From Xanthomonas sp. CFBP 8443 (lineage in GTDB: Bacteria > Pseudomonadota > Gammaproteobacteria > Xanthomonadales > Xanthomonadaceae), in assembly GCF_025666195.1 (NCBI RefSeq), contig NZ_CP102592.1:806001-870000 (forward strand): a stretch of DNA of 64,000 nucleotides, given 5' to 3'. The notes under the pieces are model-generated. The model was not told where the DNA came from, ran no database searches, and saw only the letters and a list, made by a program, of their open reading frames with translations. Below are positions 9,585-21,186 of this stretch, piece by piece. Position 1 is the first letter of the stretch. The number at the start of each line of letters is the position of its first letter. Both the position numbers and the translations under genes were made by a program.

Positions 9585-10154
9585 TCAGCCCTTGAGCTTG
9601 GCCGCGTATTCGGCCACGCGCTGGCCGAGCAGGCGTGCGGTTTCCAGGTCGCCGGCGCGCGGCGCTTCCTCCGGCGAGGCGTCCGACGGCGAGATCGCCA
9701 GCGCGCCGGCCGAGCCGGCGGTCCAGTTGGTGTCGGCGGGGCCGTGCGCCTTGGTGTTGGACGGCAGCAGGCCGGTGCCGACCCAGATCTGCCCGTGCTG
9801 CTGCGACAGGGTCCAGAAGTAGGCGATGGTGGCGAACTTGTCGCCGTTGACCGAGGCCGAATTGGTGAAGCCGGCGGCGATCTTGTTCTTCCACGCCTGC
9901 GAGAACCAGGACTTGGAGCTGGCGTCGGCGAACTTCTTGAACTGCCAGGCCGGCCCGCCCATGTAGGTCGGGCTGCCGTAGACGATGGCGTCGGCCTGGC
10001 CGAGCGCTTCCCAGTCGGCATCCGGAAGGTTGCCGTCCTGGTCGATGCGGTACAGCGTGGCCTCGCCGACGCTGGCGGCGCCGGCGTGCACGGCTTCGGC
10101 CTGTTTGGCGGTATGGCCGTAGCCGCTGAAATAGACGATCGCGATCTTGCTCAT
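9585..10154 (-). CDS. Flavodoxin-fold NAD(P)H oxidoreductase (WrbA-like)
   Basis: A 189-residue flavodoxin-like protein. The FMN phosphate loop is FSGYGHTAKQAEAV at residues 9-22, and the isoalloxazine-contact segment is VYGSPTYMGGPAWQFKKF. Members reduce quinones or other acceptors with FMN. The start ATG is preceded by GGAGCTCCCCC. It is upstream of, and convergent with, the LysR gene at 8602, and is followed on the other side by a second LysR gene read in the same direction. Confidence 0.85.
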   Translation of the reverse strand: MSKIAIVYFSGYGHTAKQAEAVHAGAASVGEATLYRIDQDGNLPDADWEALGQADAIVYGSPTYMGGPAWQFKKFADASSKSWFSQAWKNKIAAGFTNSASVNGDKFATIAYFWTLSQQHGQIWVGTGLLPSNTKAHGPADTNWTAGSAGALAISPSDASPEEAPRAGDLETARLLGQRVAEYAAKLKG

Positions 10155-10265
10155 GGGGGAGCTCCTGAAGTGGCGGGGGAAGCGCGGGCATTGTGCGCAT
10201 GCGCCGCCGCTTGGATCATCGCCACGCGCGGGATGTTGTGTCCGACCGGCGTCCTCGCGTCGGCG

Positions 10266-11174
10266 TCAGGGCGTCGCGTCGGCATGCATCTCGCGTTCGA
10301 TGCCGACCTCGACCAGGTAGTCGATGAAGCTGCGCACCTTCGGCGCCAGGTGGCTGCGGCTGGCATAGACCGCGTACACGCCGATCGGCTCGAGCTGGTG
10401 GTCGGGCAGCACCCGCACCAGGCGCCCGTCCTCCAGCGCCTCCTGGGCGATGAAGTCCGGCTGCACGACGATGCCCATCCCGGCGATGGCGGCTTCGCGC
10501 AGCACGTCGCCGCTGTTGGCGCGCAGCCCGCCCTGTACCCGCACCCGGGTCTCGCCGTCGGGTCCGCGCAGAGGCAATTCGTCGAGCGGCACGTAGCTGT
10601 AGTTGAGGAACTCGTGGCCGGCGATGTCGGCGGCCAGGCGCGGCGTGCCGGCGCGCTCCAGGTAGGCCGGCGCGGCGCACAGGAAGGCCTGCACCTCGCC
10701 GAGCTTGCGCGCGATCAGGGTCGGCGTCACCTGCCGGGTGATGCGGATCGCCATGTCGTAGCCTTCCTCGACGATGTCCACCAGCCGGTCCGACAGCGAC
10801 AGGTCCAGGGCGACCTGCGGATAGCGCGCCCGGTAGCCGGCCAGGCGCGGCCCCAGCCGGGCGATGCCGAAGCTGAAGGGCGCGTTGATCCGCAGCGTGC
10901 CGGACGGGGTCAGCGCCTGCTCGCCGACCGCCGCCTCCATGTCGTCGAACTCGGCCAGCAGCACCTGGCAGCGCTGGTAGTAGCCGGTGCCGACGCTGCT
11001 CGGACTGACCCGGCGGGTGGTGCGGTTGAGCAGGCGCAGGCCCAGCCGCTTCTCCAGCCAGGCCACCTGCCGGGTGACGCTGGCGGTGGACATGCCCAGC
11101 GCGTCGGCGGCGGCGTTGAAGCCGTTGCGATCGACCACGGTGACGAACACGCGCATCGCGTCCAGCGTATCCAT
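10266..11174 (-). CDS. LysR-family transcriptional regulator
   Basis: A 302-residue LysR regulator with its winged helix at residues 1-60 (GFNAAADALGMSTASVTRQ) and a substrate-binding domain of the CrgA/DsdC-like group. The ATG at 11174 (MDTLDAMRVF) is the usual start for the family; the frame upstream is shadow. It diverges from the DODA dioxygenase gene at 11368, with 193 bp between the two starts. It may control that gene, the flavodoxin downstream, or both. Confidence 0.92.
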   Translation of the reverse strand: MDTLDAMRVFVTVVDRNGFNAAADALGMSTASVTRQVAWLEKRLGLRLLNRTTRRVSPSSVGTGYYQRCQVLLAEFDDMEAAVGEQALTPSGTLRINAPFSFGIARLGPRLAGYRARYPQVALDLSLSDRLVDIVEEGYDMAIRITRQVTPTLIARKLGEVQAFLCAAPAYLERAGTPRLAADIAGHEFLNYSYVPLDELPLRGPDGETRVRVQGGLRANSGDVLREAAIAGMGIVVQPDFIAQEALEDGRLVRVLPDHQLEPIGVYAVYASRSHLAPKVRSFIDYLVEVGIEREMHADATP

Positions 11175-11367
11175 TGTTGCCGTTCCTGAAATAGATATCC
11201 GGTCGGAGGGTAATTTATCTCCCCTCGGGTCGGGAATACCCTGGGTTCCTGGCGCCGTGGCCGACGATCGCGACCGCCGGCGTCGGCGACGCGATGCATG
11301 GCTGTGCCGATCGCCGGCGGCCGCGCCGCCCGGCATCGCCGCCGCCTCATTCCCCTGGAGACCCATC

Positions 11368-12174
11368 ATGTCCCGCTTGCCTTCGCTGTACATCTCGCAC
11401 GGTTCGCCGATGACCGCGTTGCATCCGGGCCTGGTCGGCGCGCGGCTGGCCGAACTGGCGGCGACCTTGCCGCGCCCGCGCGCGATCGTGGTGGCCTCGG
11501 CGCACTGGCTGGGACGGCGGCCGCTGGTCGGCGGCGCCGCGCAGCCGCAGACCATCCACGACTTCGGCGGCTTCCCGCGTGAACTGCACGAGATGCAGTA
11601 CCCGGCGCCGGGCGCGCCGGCGCTGGCGCGCGAGGTCGCCGAGCGGCTGGATCGGGCGGGCCTGCAGCCCCACCTGGACGACCGCCGCGGCCTGGACCAC
11701 GGCGTGTGGGTGCCGCTGTCGCTGCTGTATCCGCTGGCCGACATCCCGGTGGTGCCGCTGTCGATCCAGCCCGAGCTAGGTCCGGCCCATCAGCTGGCGC
11801 TGGGCCGGGCGCTGGCGCCGCTGCGCGAGGACGGCGTGCTGCTGGTCGGCTCGGGCAGCATCACCCACAACCTGCACGACTTCGGCCGCTACGCCGACGG
11901 CAAGGACGCGCCCTACGTGCGCCCCTTCATCGGCTGGGTGGAGCAGGCGCTGGCGCGCGAGGACTTGCCGGCGCTGCTCGACTACCGCCGGCAAGCGCCA
12001 TTCGCCGAACGCGCGCATCCCACCGACGAACACTGGCTGCCGATCTACTTCGCGATGGGCGCGGCCGGCGAGGGCGGGTTGGGCGCGCAGCGCATCGATG
12101 CCGGCATCGACGCCGGGATGATTGCGATGGACCTGTATCGCTTCGACGGCGGCGCGCAGCGCCTCGCCGCCTGA
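11368..12174 (+). CDS. ygiD: 4,5-DOPA extradiol dioxygenase-family protein
   Basis: A 268-residue class III extradiol ring-cleavage dioxygenase related to E. coli YgiD and plant DODA. Metal-binding and catalytic histidines appear in ISHGSPMTAL, VASAHWLG, GSITHNLHDFG and HPTDEHWLPI. The conserved TIHDFGGFP and YPAPGAPALA segments are present. The start ATG follows CTGGAGACCCATC. In bacteria the physiological substrate of most members is not known. The neighbouring divergent LysR gene is a plausible regulator. Confidence 0.88.
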   Translation: MSRLPSLYISHGSPMTALHPGLVGARLAELAATLPRPRAIVVASAHWLGRRPLVGGAAQPQTIHDFGGFPRELHEMQYPAPGAPALAREVAERLDRAGLQPHLDDRRGLDHGVWVPLSLLYPLADIPVVPLSIQPELGPAHQLALGRALAPLREDGVLLVGSGSITHNLHDFGRYADGKDAPYVRPFIGWVEQALAREDLPALLDYRRQAPFAERAHPTDEHWLPIYFAMGAAGEGGLGAQRIDAGIDAGMIAMDLYRFDGGAQRLAA

Positions 12175-12265
12175 CCGGTGGCCGCCGCTGAGCGATTCAT
12201 CGCGGTGAAGGCGATGGCGCATCGCCGTCTCACAGGTTGAGACGGCAAGCGCGCATCGTCCGCGG

Positions 12266-13510
12266 GTGAACACCCTGGAAAAGCTCGCCGTGCTCGCCGA
12301 CGCGGCCAAATACGACGCCTCCTGCGCCTCCAGCGGTGCGGACAAGCGCCATTCGCTGCGTAGCGGCGGCATCGGCAGTACCGAGGGCATGGGCATCTGC
12401 CATTCGTACACGCCCGACGGCCGCTGCGTGTCGCTGCTGAAGATCCTGTTGACCAACTTCTGCGTGTTCGATTGCGCGTACTGCGTCAACCGCGTGTCCA
12501 GCAACGTGCGCCGCGCGCGCTTCGCCCCGGCCGAGGTGGTGAAGCTGACCCTGGATTTCTACAAGCGCAACTACATCGAGGGCCTGTTCCTGTCCAGCGG
12601 CATCATCCGCAACAGCGACTACACGATGGAGCAGCTGGTGGAAGTGGCGCGGCAGCTGCGCGAGGAGCACCGCTTCGCCGGCTACATCCATCTCAAGACC
12701 ATTCCCGATGCGGCGCCGGAGCTGTTGGCCGCGGCCGGCCGCTACGCCGACCGGCTCAGCATCAACGTCGAGTTGCCGACCGAACAGGGCCTGGCGCAGT
12801 TGGCGCCGGAAAAGAACGTCGGCGGCATCCGCGCGGCGATGGGCGAGCTGCGCTGGCGCATCGAGGAAAACAAGGAGGCGCGCAAGGCCGAGAAGACGAT
12901 CCGGGCCAAGCCGCCGCGGTTCGCCCCGGCCGGGCAGAGCACGCAGATGATCGTCGGCGCCGATGGCGCCGACGATCGGGCGATCCTGCGCACCAGCCAC
13001 AATCTCTACGGCAATTACCGTTTGCGGCGGGTCTACTACTCCGCATTCAGTCCGATTCCGGATGCATCATCGAAGCTGCCGCTGCAGGCGCCGCCGTTGC
13101 AGCGCGAGCATCGTCTGTACCAGGCCGATTGGCTGCTGCGTTTCTACGATTTCTCGGTGGAGGAGATCGCGCCGGAGGCGGCCAGCGGCATGCTCGATCT
13201 GGACGTGGATCCGAAGCTGGCCTGGGCGCTGCGGCATCCGGAGCGGTTTCCGGTCGATCTGAATACGGCGGCGCGGGAGATGTTGTTGCGGGTGCCGGGG
13301 TTGGGGACGCGCAATGTGGAGCGGTTGTTGTTGTCGCGGCGGCATGCGCGGTTGCGGGTGGGGGATCTGGCGCGGTTGCGGATGCCGATGAAGAAGGTGC
13401 TGCCGTTCGTCAGTGTGCTCGATCATCATCCGCGGCGGCGGTTGGACGATCCGCAGCGGTTGCGGGCGCAGTTGGCGCCGGCGCCGCGGCAGGGTGGGTT
13501 GTTTGATTGA
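12266..13510 (+). CDS. Radical-SAM protein with helix-hairpin-helix tail, linked to a UDG gene
   Basis: A 414-residue protein starting with GTG. The radical-SAM cluster motif is CVFDCAYC (CX3CX2C) at about residues 71-78. The C-terminus holds a helix-hairpin-helix DNA-binding segment (DLNTAAREMLLRVPGLGTRN) before a basic tail. This is the architecture of the 'putative DNA modification/repair radical SAM protein' family, whose genes travel with a DUF4130-UDG fusion, and that partner is indeed next downstream. The reaction is not established. A role in repairing or editing damaged DNA is inferred from the HhH motif and the partner gene. Confidence 0.9.
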   Translation: MNTLEKLAVLADAAKYDASCASSGADKRHSLRSGGIGSTEGMGICHSYTPDGRCVSLLKILLTNFCVFDCAYCVNRVSSNVRRARFAPAEVVKLTLDFYKRNYIEGLFLSSGIIRNSDYTMEQLVEVARQLREEHRFAGYIHLKTIPDAAPELLAAAGRYADRLSINVELPTEQGLAQLAPEKNVGGIRAAMGELRWRIEENKEARKAEKTIRAKPPRFAPAGQSTQMIVGADGADDRAILRTSHNLYGNYRLRRVYYSAFSPIPDASSKLPLQAPPLQREHRLYQADWLLRFYDFSVEEIAPEAASGMLDLDVDPKLAWALRHPERFPVDLNTAAREMLLRVPGLGTRNVERLLLSRRHARLRVGDLARLRMPMKKVLPFVSVLDHHPRRRLDDPQRLRAQLAPAPRQGGLFD

Positions 13511-14088
<578 letters not shown>

Positions 14089-15531
14089 GTGTTTCGGGCT
14101 GAGGTGGTGCCGGGGTGGAGTCTGGAGGCGTGGCGGGTGGCGGCGCGGGCGGCGTGGTGTGCGCAGGTGGCGCCAGAGTCGCTGCTCTGGGAGGGGGATG
14201 CGCAGGGTGGGTTGTTGGCGGGGGCGGAGGTGGGCGGGTTGCCGGCGGTGGTGGCGGCGCCGCGGGTGTCCGCGGAATTCCTGGCGTTGGCGGGGGCGGT
14301 GTTGTGCCATCGCGATCCGCAGCGGCATGCGTTGTTGTATCGGTTGTTGTGGCGCGTCGCGTCGGGTGAGCGGGCGCTGTTGCAGCGGGTCACCGATGTC
14401 GATGTGCATCGGGCGCAGCAGTGGGCGCAGGCGGTGCGCCGCGATAGCCACAAGATGAAGGCGTTCGTGCGCTTCCGCGAGGTGCCGGGCGAGGAGGAGG
14501 CGTTCGTCGCCTGGTTCGAGCCGGGGCACTACATCGTCGATCGCATCGCGCCGTTCTTCGCGCGGCGTTTCGCCGGGATGCGCTGGGCGATCCTGACCCC
14601 GTATCGCAGCGTGCGCTGGGATGGCGCTGTGTTGCAGTTCGGGGCCGGTGCGCAGCGCGACAATGCACCGGCCGACGATGCGCAGGATGCGCTGTGGCGC
14701 ACCTACTACGCCAACATCTTCAATCCGGCGCGGCTCAATCCGACCATGATGCGCCAGGAAATGCCGCAGAAGTACTGGAAGAACCTGCCGGAGACGCAGT
14801 TGCTGCCGGGCCTGATCCGCGAGGCCGGGCAGCGCGTGCGCGAGATGGCCGAGCGTGCGCCGGAGCCGGTGCGGCGACGCATTCCGGCGCCAGCGCCGCA
14901 GGCCGATGTCGACGCCGGTGACAGCCTGGAGGCGCTGCGCGATGCCGCGCGCGCGTGCCGCCGCTGCCCGCTGTGGCAGCCGGCCACGCAGACCGTGTTC
15001 GGCGAAGGCCCGCACGATGCGTCGGTGATGGTGGTGGGCGAGCAGCCCGGCGACGAGGAGGACCTGAGCGGGCGGCCGTTCGTCGGGCCGGCCGGGCGCC
15101 TGTTCGATCGTGCGCTGGGCGAGCTGGGTATCGCCCGCGGCGGGCTGTACGTGACCAATGCGGTCAAGCATTTCCGCTTCGAGCAGCGCGGCAAGGCGCG
15201 GTTGCACCGCAATCCCGAACGCGCGCAGGTCGAGGCGTGCCGCTTCTGGCTGGCCGGCGAACTGGCGCGGGTGCGGCCGCGCATCGTGCTGTGCCTGGGC
15301 GCGATCGCGGCGCATGCGGTGCTGGGCAACGGCTTTGCGCTGATGGCGCAGCGCGGGCAGTGGCAGGCGCTGGCCGACGGCATCCGCGCCCTGGCCACCG
15401 TGCATCCGTCATGGGTGCTGCGCCAGCGTGGCGGCGATACGGCCGATGCCGCCTATCGAGGCTTCGTGCACGACTTGCGCGTTCTGGCAGAGCAGATGCA
15501 GGCACCGCGCGCAGCCAATGCCGGCGACTGA
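14089..15531 (+). CDS. DUF4130 / UdgX-like uracil-DNA glycosylase fusion
   Basis: A 480-residue two-domain protein with a GTG start. Residues ~1-250 are a DUF4130-type domain (DSHKMKAFVRFRE, WFEPGHYIVD, IFNPARLN, EMPQKYWKNLPE). Residues ~275-480 are a family 4/UdgX-like uracil-DNA glycosylase: cluster cysteines in ACRRCPLW and VEACRFW, the active-site GEQPGDEED, GRPFVGPAGR, and the C-terminal HPSWVLR. The UdgX-type loop reads RGKARLH, keeping the histidine that in UdgX captures the abasic site covalently. It is encoded downstream of the radical-SAM partner; the repeat-filled gap between them leaves co-transcription uncertain. Confidence 0.9.
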   Translation: MFRAEVVPGWSLEAWRVAARAAWCAQVAPESLLWEGDAQGGLLAGAEVGGLPAVVAAPRVSAEFLALAGAVLCHRDPQRHALLYRLLWRVASGERALLQRVTDVDVHRAQQWAQAVRRDSHKMKAFVRFREVPGEEEAFVAWFEPGHYIVDRIAPFFARRFAGMRWAILTPYRSVRWDGAVLQFGAGAQRDNAPADDAQDALWRTYYANIFNPARLNPTMMRQEMPQKYWKNLPETQLLPGLIREAGQRVREMAERAPEPVRRRIPAPAPQADVDAGDSLEALRDAARACRRCPLWQPATQTVFGEGPHDASVMVVGEQPGDEEDLSGRPFVGPAGRLFDRALGELGIARGGLYVTNAVKHFRFEQRGKARLHRNPERAQVEACRFWLAGELARVRPRIVLCLGAIAAHAVLGNGFALMAQRGQWQALADGIRALATVHPSWVLRQRGGDTADAAYRGFVHDLRVLAEQMQAPRAANAGD

Positions 15532-15659
15532 CCGCCTGTGCGAGTTCGTCCGTCGTTGAAGTGTGCAGGCAGCGCCGTCCGCTGCCGGCCGAAGGTACGG
15601 CGCAAAACGGGGACGGCCGTAGCCGTCCCCGCGACGCCAATGCACTCCCCGAGGGGTGC

Positions 15660-16250
15660 TTACGGCATCAAAACCTTGTCCACGACATGGATCACGCCGT
15701 TGCTCTGCATCACGTCGGCGATGGTGACGTGGGCGGTATTGCCCTTGCTGTCGGTGAGGGTGACTTTGCCGCCGCGGGTCTTGGCGATCAGGGTTTCGCC
15801 CTGCACAGTGGTCAGCTTGGCGCTGCCGCCGCCGGCCTTGATCTGCGCCAGCAACGTCGTCGCATCGAGCTTGCCGGCGACCACGTGATAGGTCAGTACC
15901 TGAGTCAGCTTGTCCTTGTTTTCGGGTTTGAGCAGCGTGTCCACGGTGCCCGCCGGCAGTGCGGCGAAGGCGGCGTTGGTCGGTGCGAACACGGTGAACG
16001 GGCCTGCACCCTTCAGCGTGTCCACCAGGCAGGCGGCTTTGACCGCGGCGACCAGCGTCGTGTGATCCTTGGAGTTGACCGCGTTGTCGACGATGTCCTT
16101 GGTCGCGTACATCGGGGTGCCGCCGACCATCGGATTGGGCTTGGCCTCGGTCATCGCGGCGTGGTCATGCATCGCGGTTTGGCCGGTCGCGGCCATGGCG
16201 GGCATCGCGACGAGGCCAGCTAGGGCGAGGGCCAGCAAATGGATCTTCAT
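15660..16250 (-). CDS. Secreted fasciclin-domain protein
   Basis: A 196-residue exported protein. It has a signal peptide ([20 protein letters not shown]) and a single fasciclin/FAS1 domain, with the H1-type motif FTVFAPTNAAFAALP and the H2-type region TYHVVAGKL, ending in NGVIHVVDKVLMP. FAS1 domains mediate adhesion or ligand binding in the periplasm or outside the cell. The ATG is preceded by a strong AAGGAG site and overlaps the stop of a small upstream ORF by ATGA. Confidence 0.9.
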   Translation of the reverse strand: MKIHLLALALAGLVAMPAMAATGQTAMHDHAAMTEAKPNPMVGGTPMYATKDIVDNAVNSKDHTTLVAAVKAACLVDTLKGAGPFTVFAPTNAAFAALPAGTVDTLLKPENKDKLTQVLTYHVVAGKLDATTLLAQIKAGGGSAKLTTVQGETLIAKTRGGKVTLTDSKGNTAHVTIADVMQSNGVIHVVDKVLMP

Positions 16251-16558
16251 GGGTTGCTCCTTGAGGGAATGCCCGGCCAGTCGACCGTGCACACGCTTCT
16301 ACGGCGATTGCGCTGGCGCGGTTGCATCACGCGAACCAGATAATGATGAATGGGCTTCGTAGGCGAGGTATCGCCCCCGCGCGCTACAGGAATCTCCAGC
16401 AAGCGCGCCTGTGCAGAGGCAGCGCAACTGCCGCAGCCAGTGAGGCCGCGCGCGCCATGCCGCAACGCAGTGCTCGCGATCAGCGTCCATACCTGCGAAA
16501 TGTTGTCGCTGACGGTCTGGTCGTCGGTGAAGACATTGAGCTCTCGAATGGTAAGCAT
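16247..16558 (-). CDS. Possible small protein coupled to the fasciclin gene
   Basis: A 103-codon frame beginning [16 protein letters not shown]. It has a plausible GGAGAG ribosome-binding site a few bases before the ATG, and its TGA overlaps the fasciclin ATG (ATGA). The middle contains a GCGSC pair; the C-terminus is basic. I recognise no family. The overlap and ribosome-binding site argue for a real gene. The lack of a recognisable domain and its presence in GC-rich DNA, where long shadow frames are common, argue against. It could be a remnant of a longer gene. Confidence 0.35.
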   Translation of the reverse strand: MLTIRELNVFTDDQTVSDNISQVWTLIASTALRHGARGLTGCGSCAASAQARLLEIPVARGGDTSPTKPIHHYLVRVMQPRQRNRRRSVCTVDWPGIPSRSNP

Positions 16559-16826
16559 GGACTCTCCGACGGCGGCACCGCGCCGGGTTCGGGCGCGGAC
16601 ATGGAAAGGATCGATACTGGCGCGTGCCGCGGTTTGGCCGCAGCGCGGCGTCCCCGCCGCCACCGTGGCACGGCGCCCGCGTGGGCGTGCCGGCCGCGAC
16701 AGGCGCGCCGCCGCCTAAATGCCGCGCGCCGCCGCCACTGGACATCGTGCCTGCGGTGCGCTTTGCTTGCCGCTTCCCCCATTCATGGTGCGGTGCCGTC
16801 GGCGCGGCGCCGCCGTCCGGACGAGC

Positions 16827-18464
16827 ATGCATTCGATCGAAGTGGTGTTGGCGATGTTGCTGGCGGTAGTCGCCAGCGGCTATCTGGTGCGCGTGCTGCC
16901 GTTCTCGCTGCCGTTGCCGCTGGTGCAGATCGGCCTGGGCGCGGTCATCGCCGGGGTGTTCAAGAAGGGCTACGCGCTGGAACCGGAGCTGTTCTTCCTG
17001 CTGTTCCTGCCGCCGCTGCTGTTCCTGGACGGCTGGCGCATCCCCAAGCAGGGCCTGTTCCGCGACAAGGGCGCGATCCTGGAACTGGCGCTGGGCCTGG
17101 TGGTGTTCACCGTGGTCGGCGCCGGCTTCCTGATCCACTGGATGATTCCGGCGATGCCGCTGGCGGTGGCGTTCGCGCTGGCCGCGGTGGTGTCGCCGAC
17201 CGATCCGATCGCGGTGTCCTCGATCGCTTCGCGCGCGCCGATCCCGAAGCGGCTGATGCACATCCTGGAGGGCGAATCGCTGCTCAACGACGCCTCCGGC
17301 CTGGTCTGCTTCCAGTTCGCGGTGGCCGCGGCGGTCACCGGCACGTTCTCGCTGGCCGACGCCTCGCTGACCTTCCTGTGGGTGGCGCTGGTCGGCGTCG
17401 CCGCCGGCGTCGGCGTGACCCTGGGCGCGAGCCTGGCGCAGCGCTGGATCTGGCGCCAGGTCGGCGAGGAACCCGGCGCGGCGATCCTGGTCAACCTGTT
17501 GCTGCCGTTCGCCGCCTACCTGCTGGCCGAGGCGATCAATGCCTCCGGCATCCTCGCCGCGGTCGCCGCCGGGATCAGCATGAGCTATGTGGAACTGAGC
17601 GGCCGCGCGCCCGGCAGCATGCGCGTGCAGCGCTCGGCGGTGTGGGACATGGTCCAGTTCACCCTCAACGGCATCATGTTCGTGCTGCTCGGCGAGCAGT
17701 TGCCCGGGATCGTGCAGGGCGCGGTGCACAACATCGACGAGGCCGGTCACCTCAATCCGTGGTGGCTGCTGGGCTATGCGCTGGCGATCTACGTCGGCCT
17801 GTTGCTGCTGCGCTTCGTGTGGGTGTGGCTGTCGCTGCGCTGGAACCTGCTCAAGGCGCGGCGTCGCGGCGAGGCGCATCTCAGTCCGCCGTGGCGGATC
17901 GTGGTGGCGGCCTCACTGGCCGGCGTGCGTGGCGCGATCACCCTGGCCGGCGTGCTGACCCTGCCGCTGGCGCTGCCCAACGGCGCCGCGTTCCCGGCGC
18001 GCGACCTGGTGATCTTCCTGGCCAGCGCGGTGATCGTCACCTCGCTGCTGGTCGCCAGCGTGGCGCTGCCGCGGTTGCTGCGCGGCCTGGAACTGCCGGA
18101 GGAACCCAGCGACCGCCTCGAGGAGGACCTGGCGCGGCGCGAATCCTCGCGTGCGGCGCTAGTCGCGGTGGAGAAGCTGCGCCAGCGGCTGGTGCAGGAC
18201 AGCGAGCATGCCGATCTCTACAACGAGGCGGCGATCCGGGTCAGCGCCCTGTACCAGCGCCACCTGGACCACGGCGAGGCGATGGAAAGCGACCCGGAAG
18301 AGGCGCGGCGGCTGGACGACGTGCTGCGCCAGCTGCGCCACGCCGGGCTGCAGGCCGAACGCCAGGAGCTGTTCCGGCTGACCCGCCAGCGCAAGATCTC
18401 CGACGAGATCGCGCGCCGGCTGATCCGCAACCTGGATCTGCTGGAGGCGCGGCGCAAGGGTTGA
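16827..18464 (+). CDS. CPA1-family Na+/H+ antiporter
   Basis: A 545-residue inner-membrane cation/proton antiporter with about 12 hydrophobic segments over residues 1-420 and a long charged cytosolic tail. Family hallmarks are [18 protein letters not shown] and [16 protein letters not shown], whose acidic residues take part in ion exchange. The ATG at 16827 begins directly at the first membrane segment; the frame upstream is shadow. It likely contributes to pH and sodium homeostasis. It is followed by an inverted heptad repeat before the ABC transporter genes. Confidence 0.92.
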   Translation: MHSIEVVLAMLLAVVASGYLVRVLPFSLPLPLVQIGLGAVIAGVFKKGYALEPELFFLLFLPPLLFLDGWRIPKQGLFRDKGAILELALGLVVFTVVGAGFLIHWMIPAMPLAVAFALAAVVSPTDPIAVSSIASRAPIPKRLMHILEGESLLNDASGLVCFQFAVAAAVTGTFSLADASLTFLWVALVGVAAGVGVTLGASLAQRWIWRQVGEEPGAAILVNLLLPFAAYLLAEAINASGILAAVAAGISMSYVELSGRAPGSMRVQRSAVWDMVQFTLNGIMFVLLGEQLPGIVQGAVHNIDEAGHLNPWWLLGYALAIYVGLLLLRFVWVWLSLRWNLLKARRRGEAHLSPPWRIVVAASLAGVRGAITLAGVLTLPLALPNGAAFPARDLVIFLASAVIVTSLLVASVALPRLLRGLELPEEPSDRLEEDLARRESSRAALVAVEKLRQRLVQDSEHADLYNEAAIRVSALYQRHLDHGEAMESDPEEARRLDDVLRQLRHAGLQAERQELFRLTRQRKISDEIARRLIRNLDLLEARRKG

Positions 18465-18474
18465 GTGAGGAGCC

Positions 18475-18610
18475 GGGACTGGGGACTCGGGACTCGGAGG
18501 TGCGCGCCGCTGAGGGCAGCCCGGCTGGCGGACGCTGCGCTTGTCATCATGCCCGCGACGGCGTTGCTGCTAGGCTCTTCGAGTCCCGGGTCCCGAGTCC
18601 CGAGTCCCGG
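18475..18610. repeat. Heptad inverted-repeat element (GGGACTC type)
   Basis: Three GGGACTC/G-like heptads at 18475-18497 face their inverted copies (CGAGTCCCGGGTCCCGAG...) at 18580-18610. The arms could form a long hairpin around an ~80-bp loop. The same architecture recurs at 43728, 60323 and 62020, so this is one of a family of small intergenic elements. Confidence 0.8.
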
Positions 18611-18737
18611 AGCTCCACCACTATCCCGCATGCGGGAGACTGCTTCCGTCCATCGGGGTTTATCGGAGCGGGGCGGGCCTCTACCCTGTCGGGCGTTCGT
18701 CGCGGTGGCGATCCGTTCCGCCGCGCAAGGAGTTCGT

Positions 18738-19681
<944 letters not shown>

Positions 19682-19685
<4 letters not shown>

Positions 19686-20443
19686 ACGTGCACGCGATCG
19701 CCGCGATCTACCGTTTCGAGATGGCGCGCACCTTCCGCACGCTCACTCAGTCGATCGCCTCGCCGGTGCTGTCGACCTCGCTGTACTTCGTGGTGTTCGG
19801 CGCGGCGATCGGCTCGCGCATGGGCGCCATCGACGGCATCAGCTACGGCGCCTACATCATCCCCGGGCTGGTGATGCTGTCGCTGCTCAACGAGAGCATC
19901 TCCAATGCCTCGTTCGGCATCTACATGCCGCGCTGGGCCGGCACCATCTACGAGGTGCTGTCGGCGCCGGTGGCGTGGTGGGAGGTGGTGATCGGCTACG
20001 TCGGCGCGGCGGCGAGCAAGTCGGTGCTGCTCGGCCTGCTGATCCTGCTCACCGCGCGCGCGTTCGTGCCGTACGAGATCGCGCATCCGCTGTGGATGTT
20101 CGGCTTCCTGGTGCTGACCGCGCTGACTTTCAGCCTGTTCGGCTTCATCATCGGCATCTGGGCCGACGGTTTCGAGAAGCTGCAGGTGATCCCGCTGATG
20201 GTGGTGACCCCGCTGACCTTCCTCGGCGGCAGCTTCTACTCGATCAGCATGCTGCCGCCGCTGTGGCAGAAGATCAGCCTGTTCAACCCGGTGGTGTACC
20301 TGGTCAGCGGCTTCCGCTGGGCGTTCTTCGGCAAGGCCGATGTGCACATCGCGGTCAGCGCGAGCATGACCGGGGTGTTCCTGGCGGTGTGCCTGACCGT
20401 GGTCTGGGCGATCTTCCGCAGCGGCTACCGGCTCAAGTCCTGA
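19682..20443 (+). CDS. ABC-2 type permease (YadH-like)
   Basis: A 253-residue inner-membrane permease with about six membrane segments. The family signature [18 protein letters not shown] precedes the last two helices. It overlaps the ATPase gene by four bases (ATGA), and the two products should form one exporter. Substrate unknown. Confidence 0.92.
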
Positions 20444-20798
20444 GCCGGCGCAGGATCGCGCGTTGCGTGGCGACGCCTGTGCGCGAGCCGCCGCGGCCGC
20501 GATCCGGCGCGGTGGAGCGGCAACGCGCGAGCGGATCTCGCCGCTGTTGAGGCCGAAGCCCCTCGCGAGACTGCACCAGCAAGCCAGCCGCCGCCCTGTG
20601 TAGGAGCGGCTTCAGCCGCGACAGAATAGGTCGGTGACTACGTCCCGGCCTGCCGCGCAGGCGAACGCGATGCGCCCGCCCGCATCCGCACGAGCCGCGG
20701 CACACGACAGGTGCTCAGACCATGACCACCATGAGCGCATCGATCGTCAGCGGACAGCGGCCAGCGCACGCTGCCGCGCGATCGCCGCGCCTGCGCGA
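20444..20798. other. Gene-free interval with one REP unit
   Basis: This 355-bp gap separates the permease and DUF3297 genes, which converge on it. The only recognisable structure is one REP palindrome (TAGGAGCGGCTTCAGCCGC) at 20599-20622. No credible gene or RNA was seen. Confidence 0.6.
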
Positions 20799-21041
20799 TC
20801 ACTCCTTCTCGAGAAAGTACGCCTCGACCTGGCCGTTGATCTTCATCGTCATCGGATTGCCGCGGCGGTCGCGCGCCTTGCCCACCTGCACACGGATCCA
20901 GCCTTCGCTGACCGAATACTCCTCCACGTTGTCGCGCTCCACGCCGTTGAAGCGGATGCCGACGCCGCGCGCGAGCGCCTCGGCATCGTGGAACGGGCTC
21001 TGCGGGCTGATCGCCAGGTGATCGGGAGGGGTATCGCTCAT
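20799..21041 (-). CDS. DUF3297 family protein
   Basis: An 80-residue protein matching the DUF3297 pattern: a proline-rich N-terminus, GVGIRFNGVERDNVEEY, then EGWIRVQVGKARDRRGNPM and the C-terminal GQVEAYFLEKE. Cytosolic, no membrane segment. The function of the family is unknown. It diverges from the DUF6630 gene at 21187. Confidence 0.88.
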   Translation of the reverse strand: MSDTPPDHLAISPQSPFHDAEALARGVGIRFNGVERDNVEEYSVSEGWIRVQVGKARDRRGNPMTMKINGQVEAYFLEKE

Positions 21042-21186
21042 CGTCGTGGGTTCGCTTGGCGGCGGGTGGCGCCGTCTTCCGGGGGCGAAGGATAAACGCC
21101 TGCGACGTCGCTGCCGAATTTCCCCGCGCTTCCGTCGCCGCGCCCGGCGCGTCACACTGCGCGTCCCGTCCTCCCGATCCGCCGCC

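Noticed and set aside
10151..10366. Small ORF between the flavodoxin and LysR genes
   Set aside because: It overlaps both genes out of frame and has no ribosome-binding site or domain.
20433..20705. Minus-strand 90-codon Cys/Arg-rich frame after the ABC permease
   Set aside because: The composition is that of a GC-rich shadow. It spans a REP unit and overlaps the end of the permease gene.
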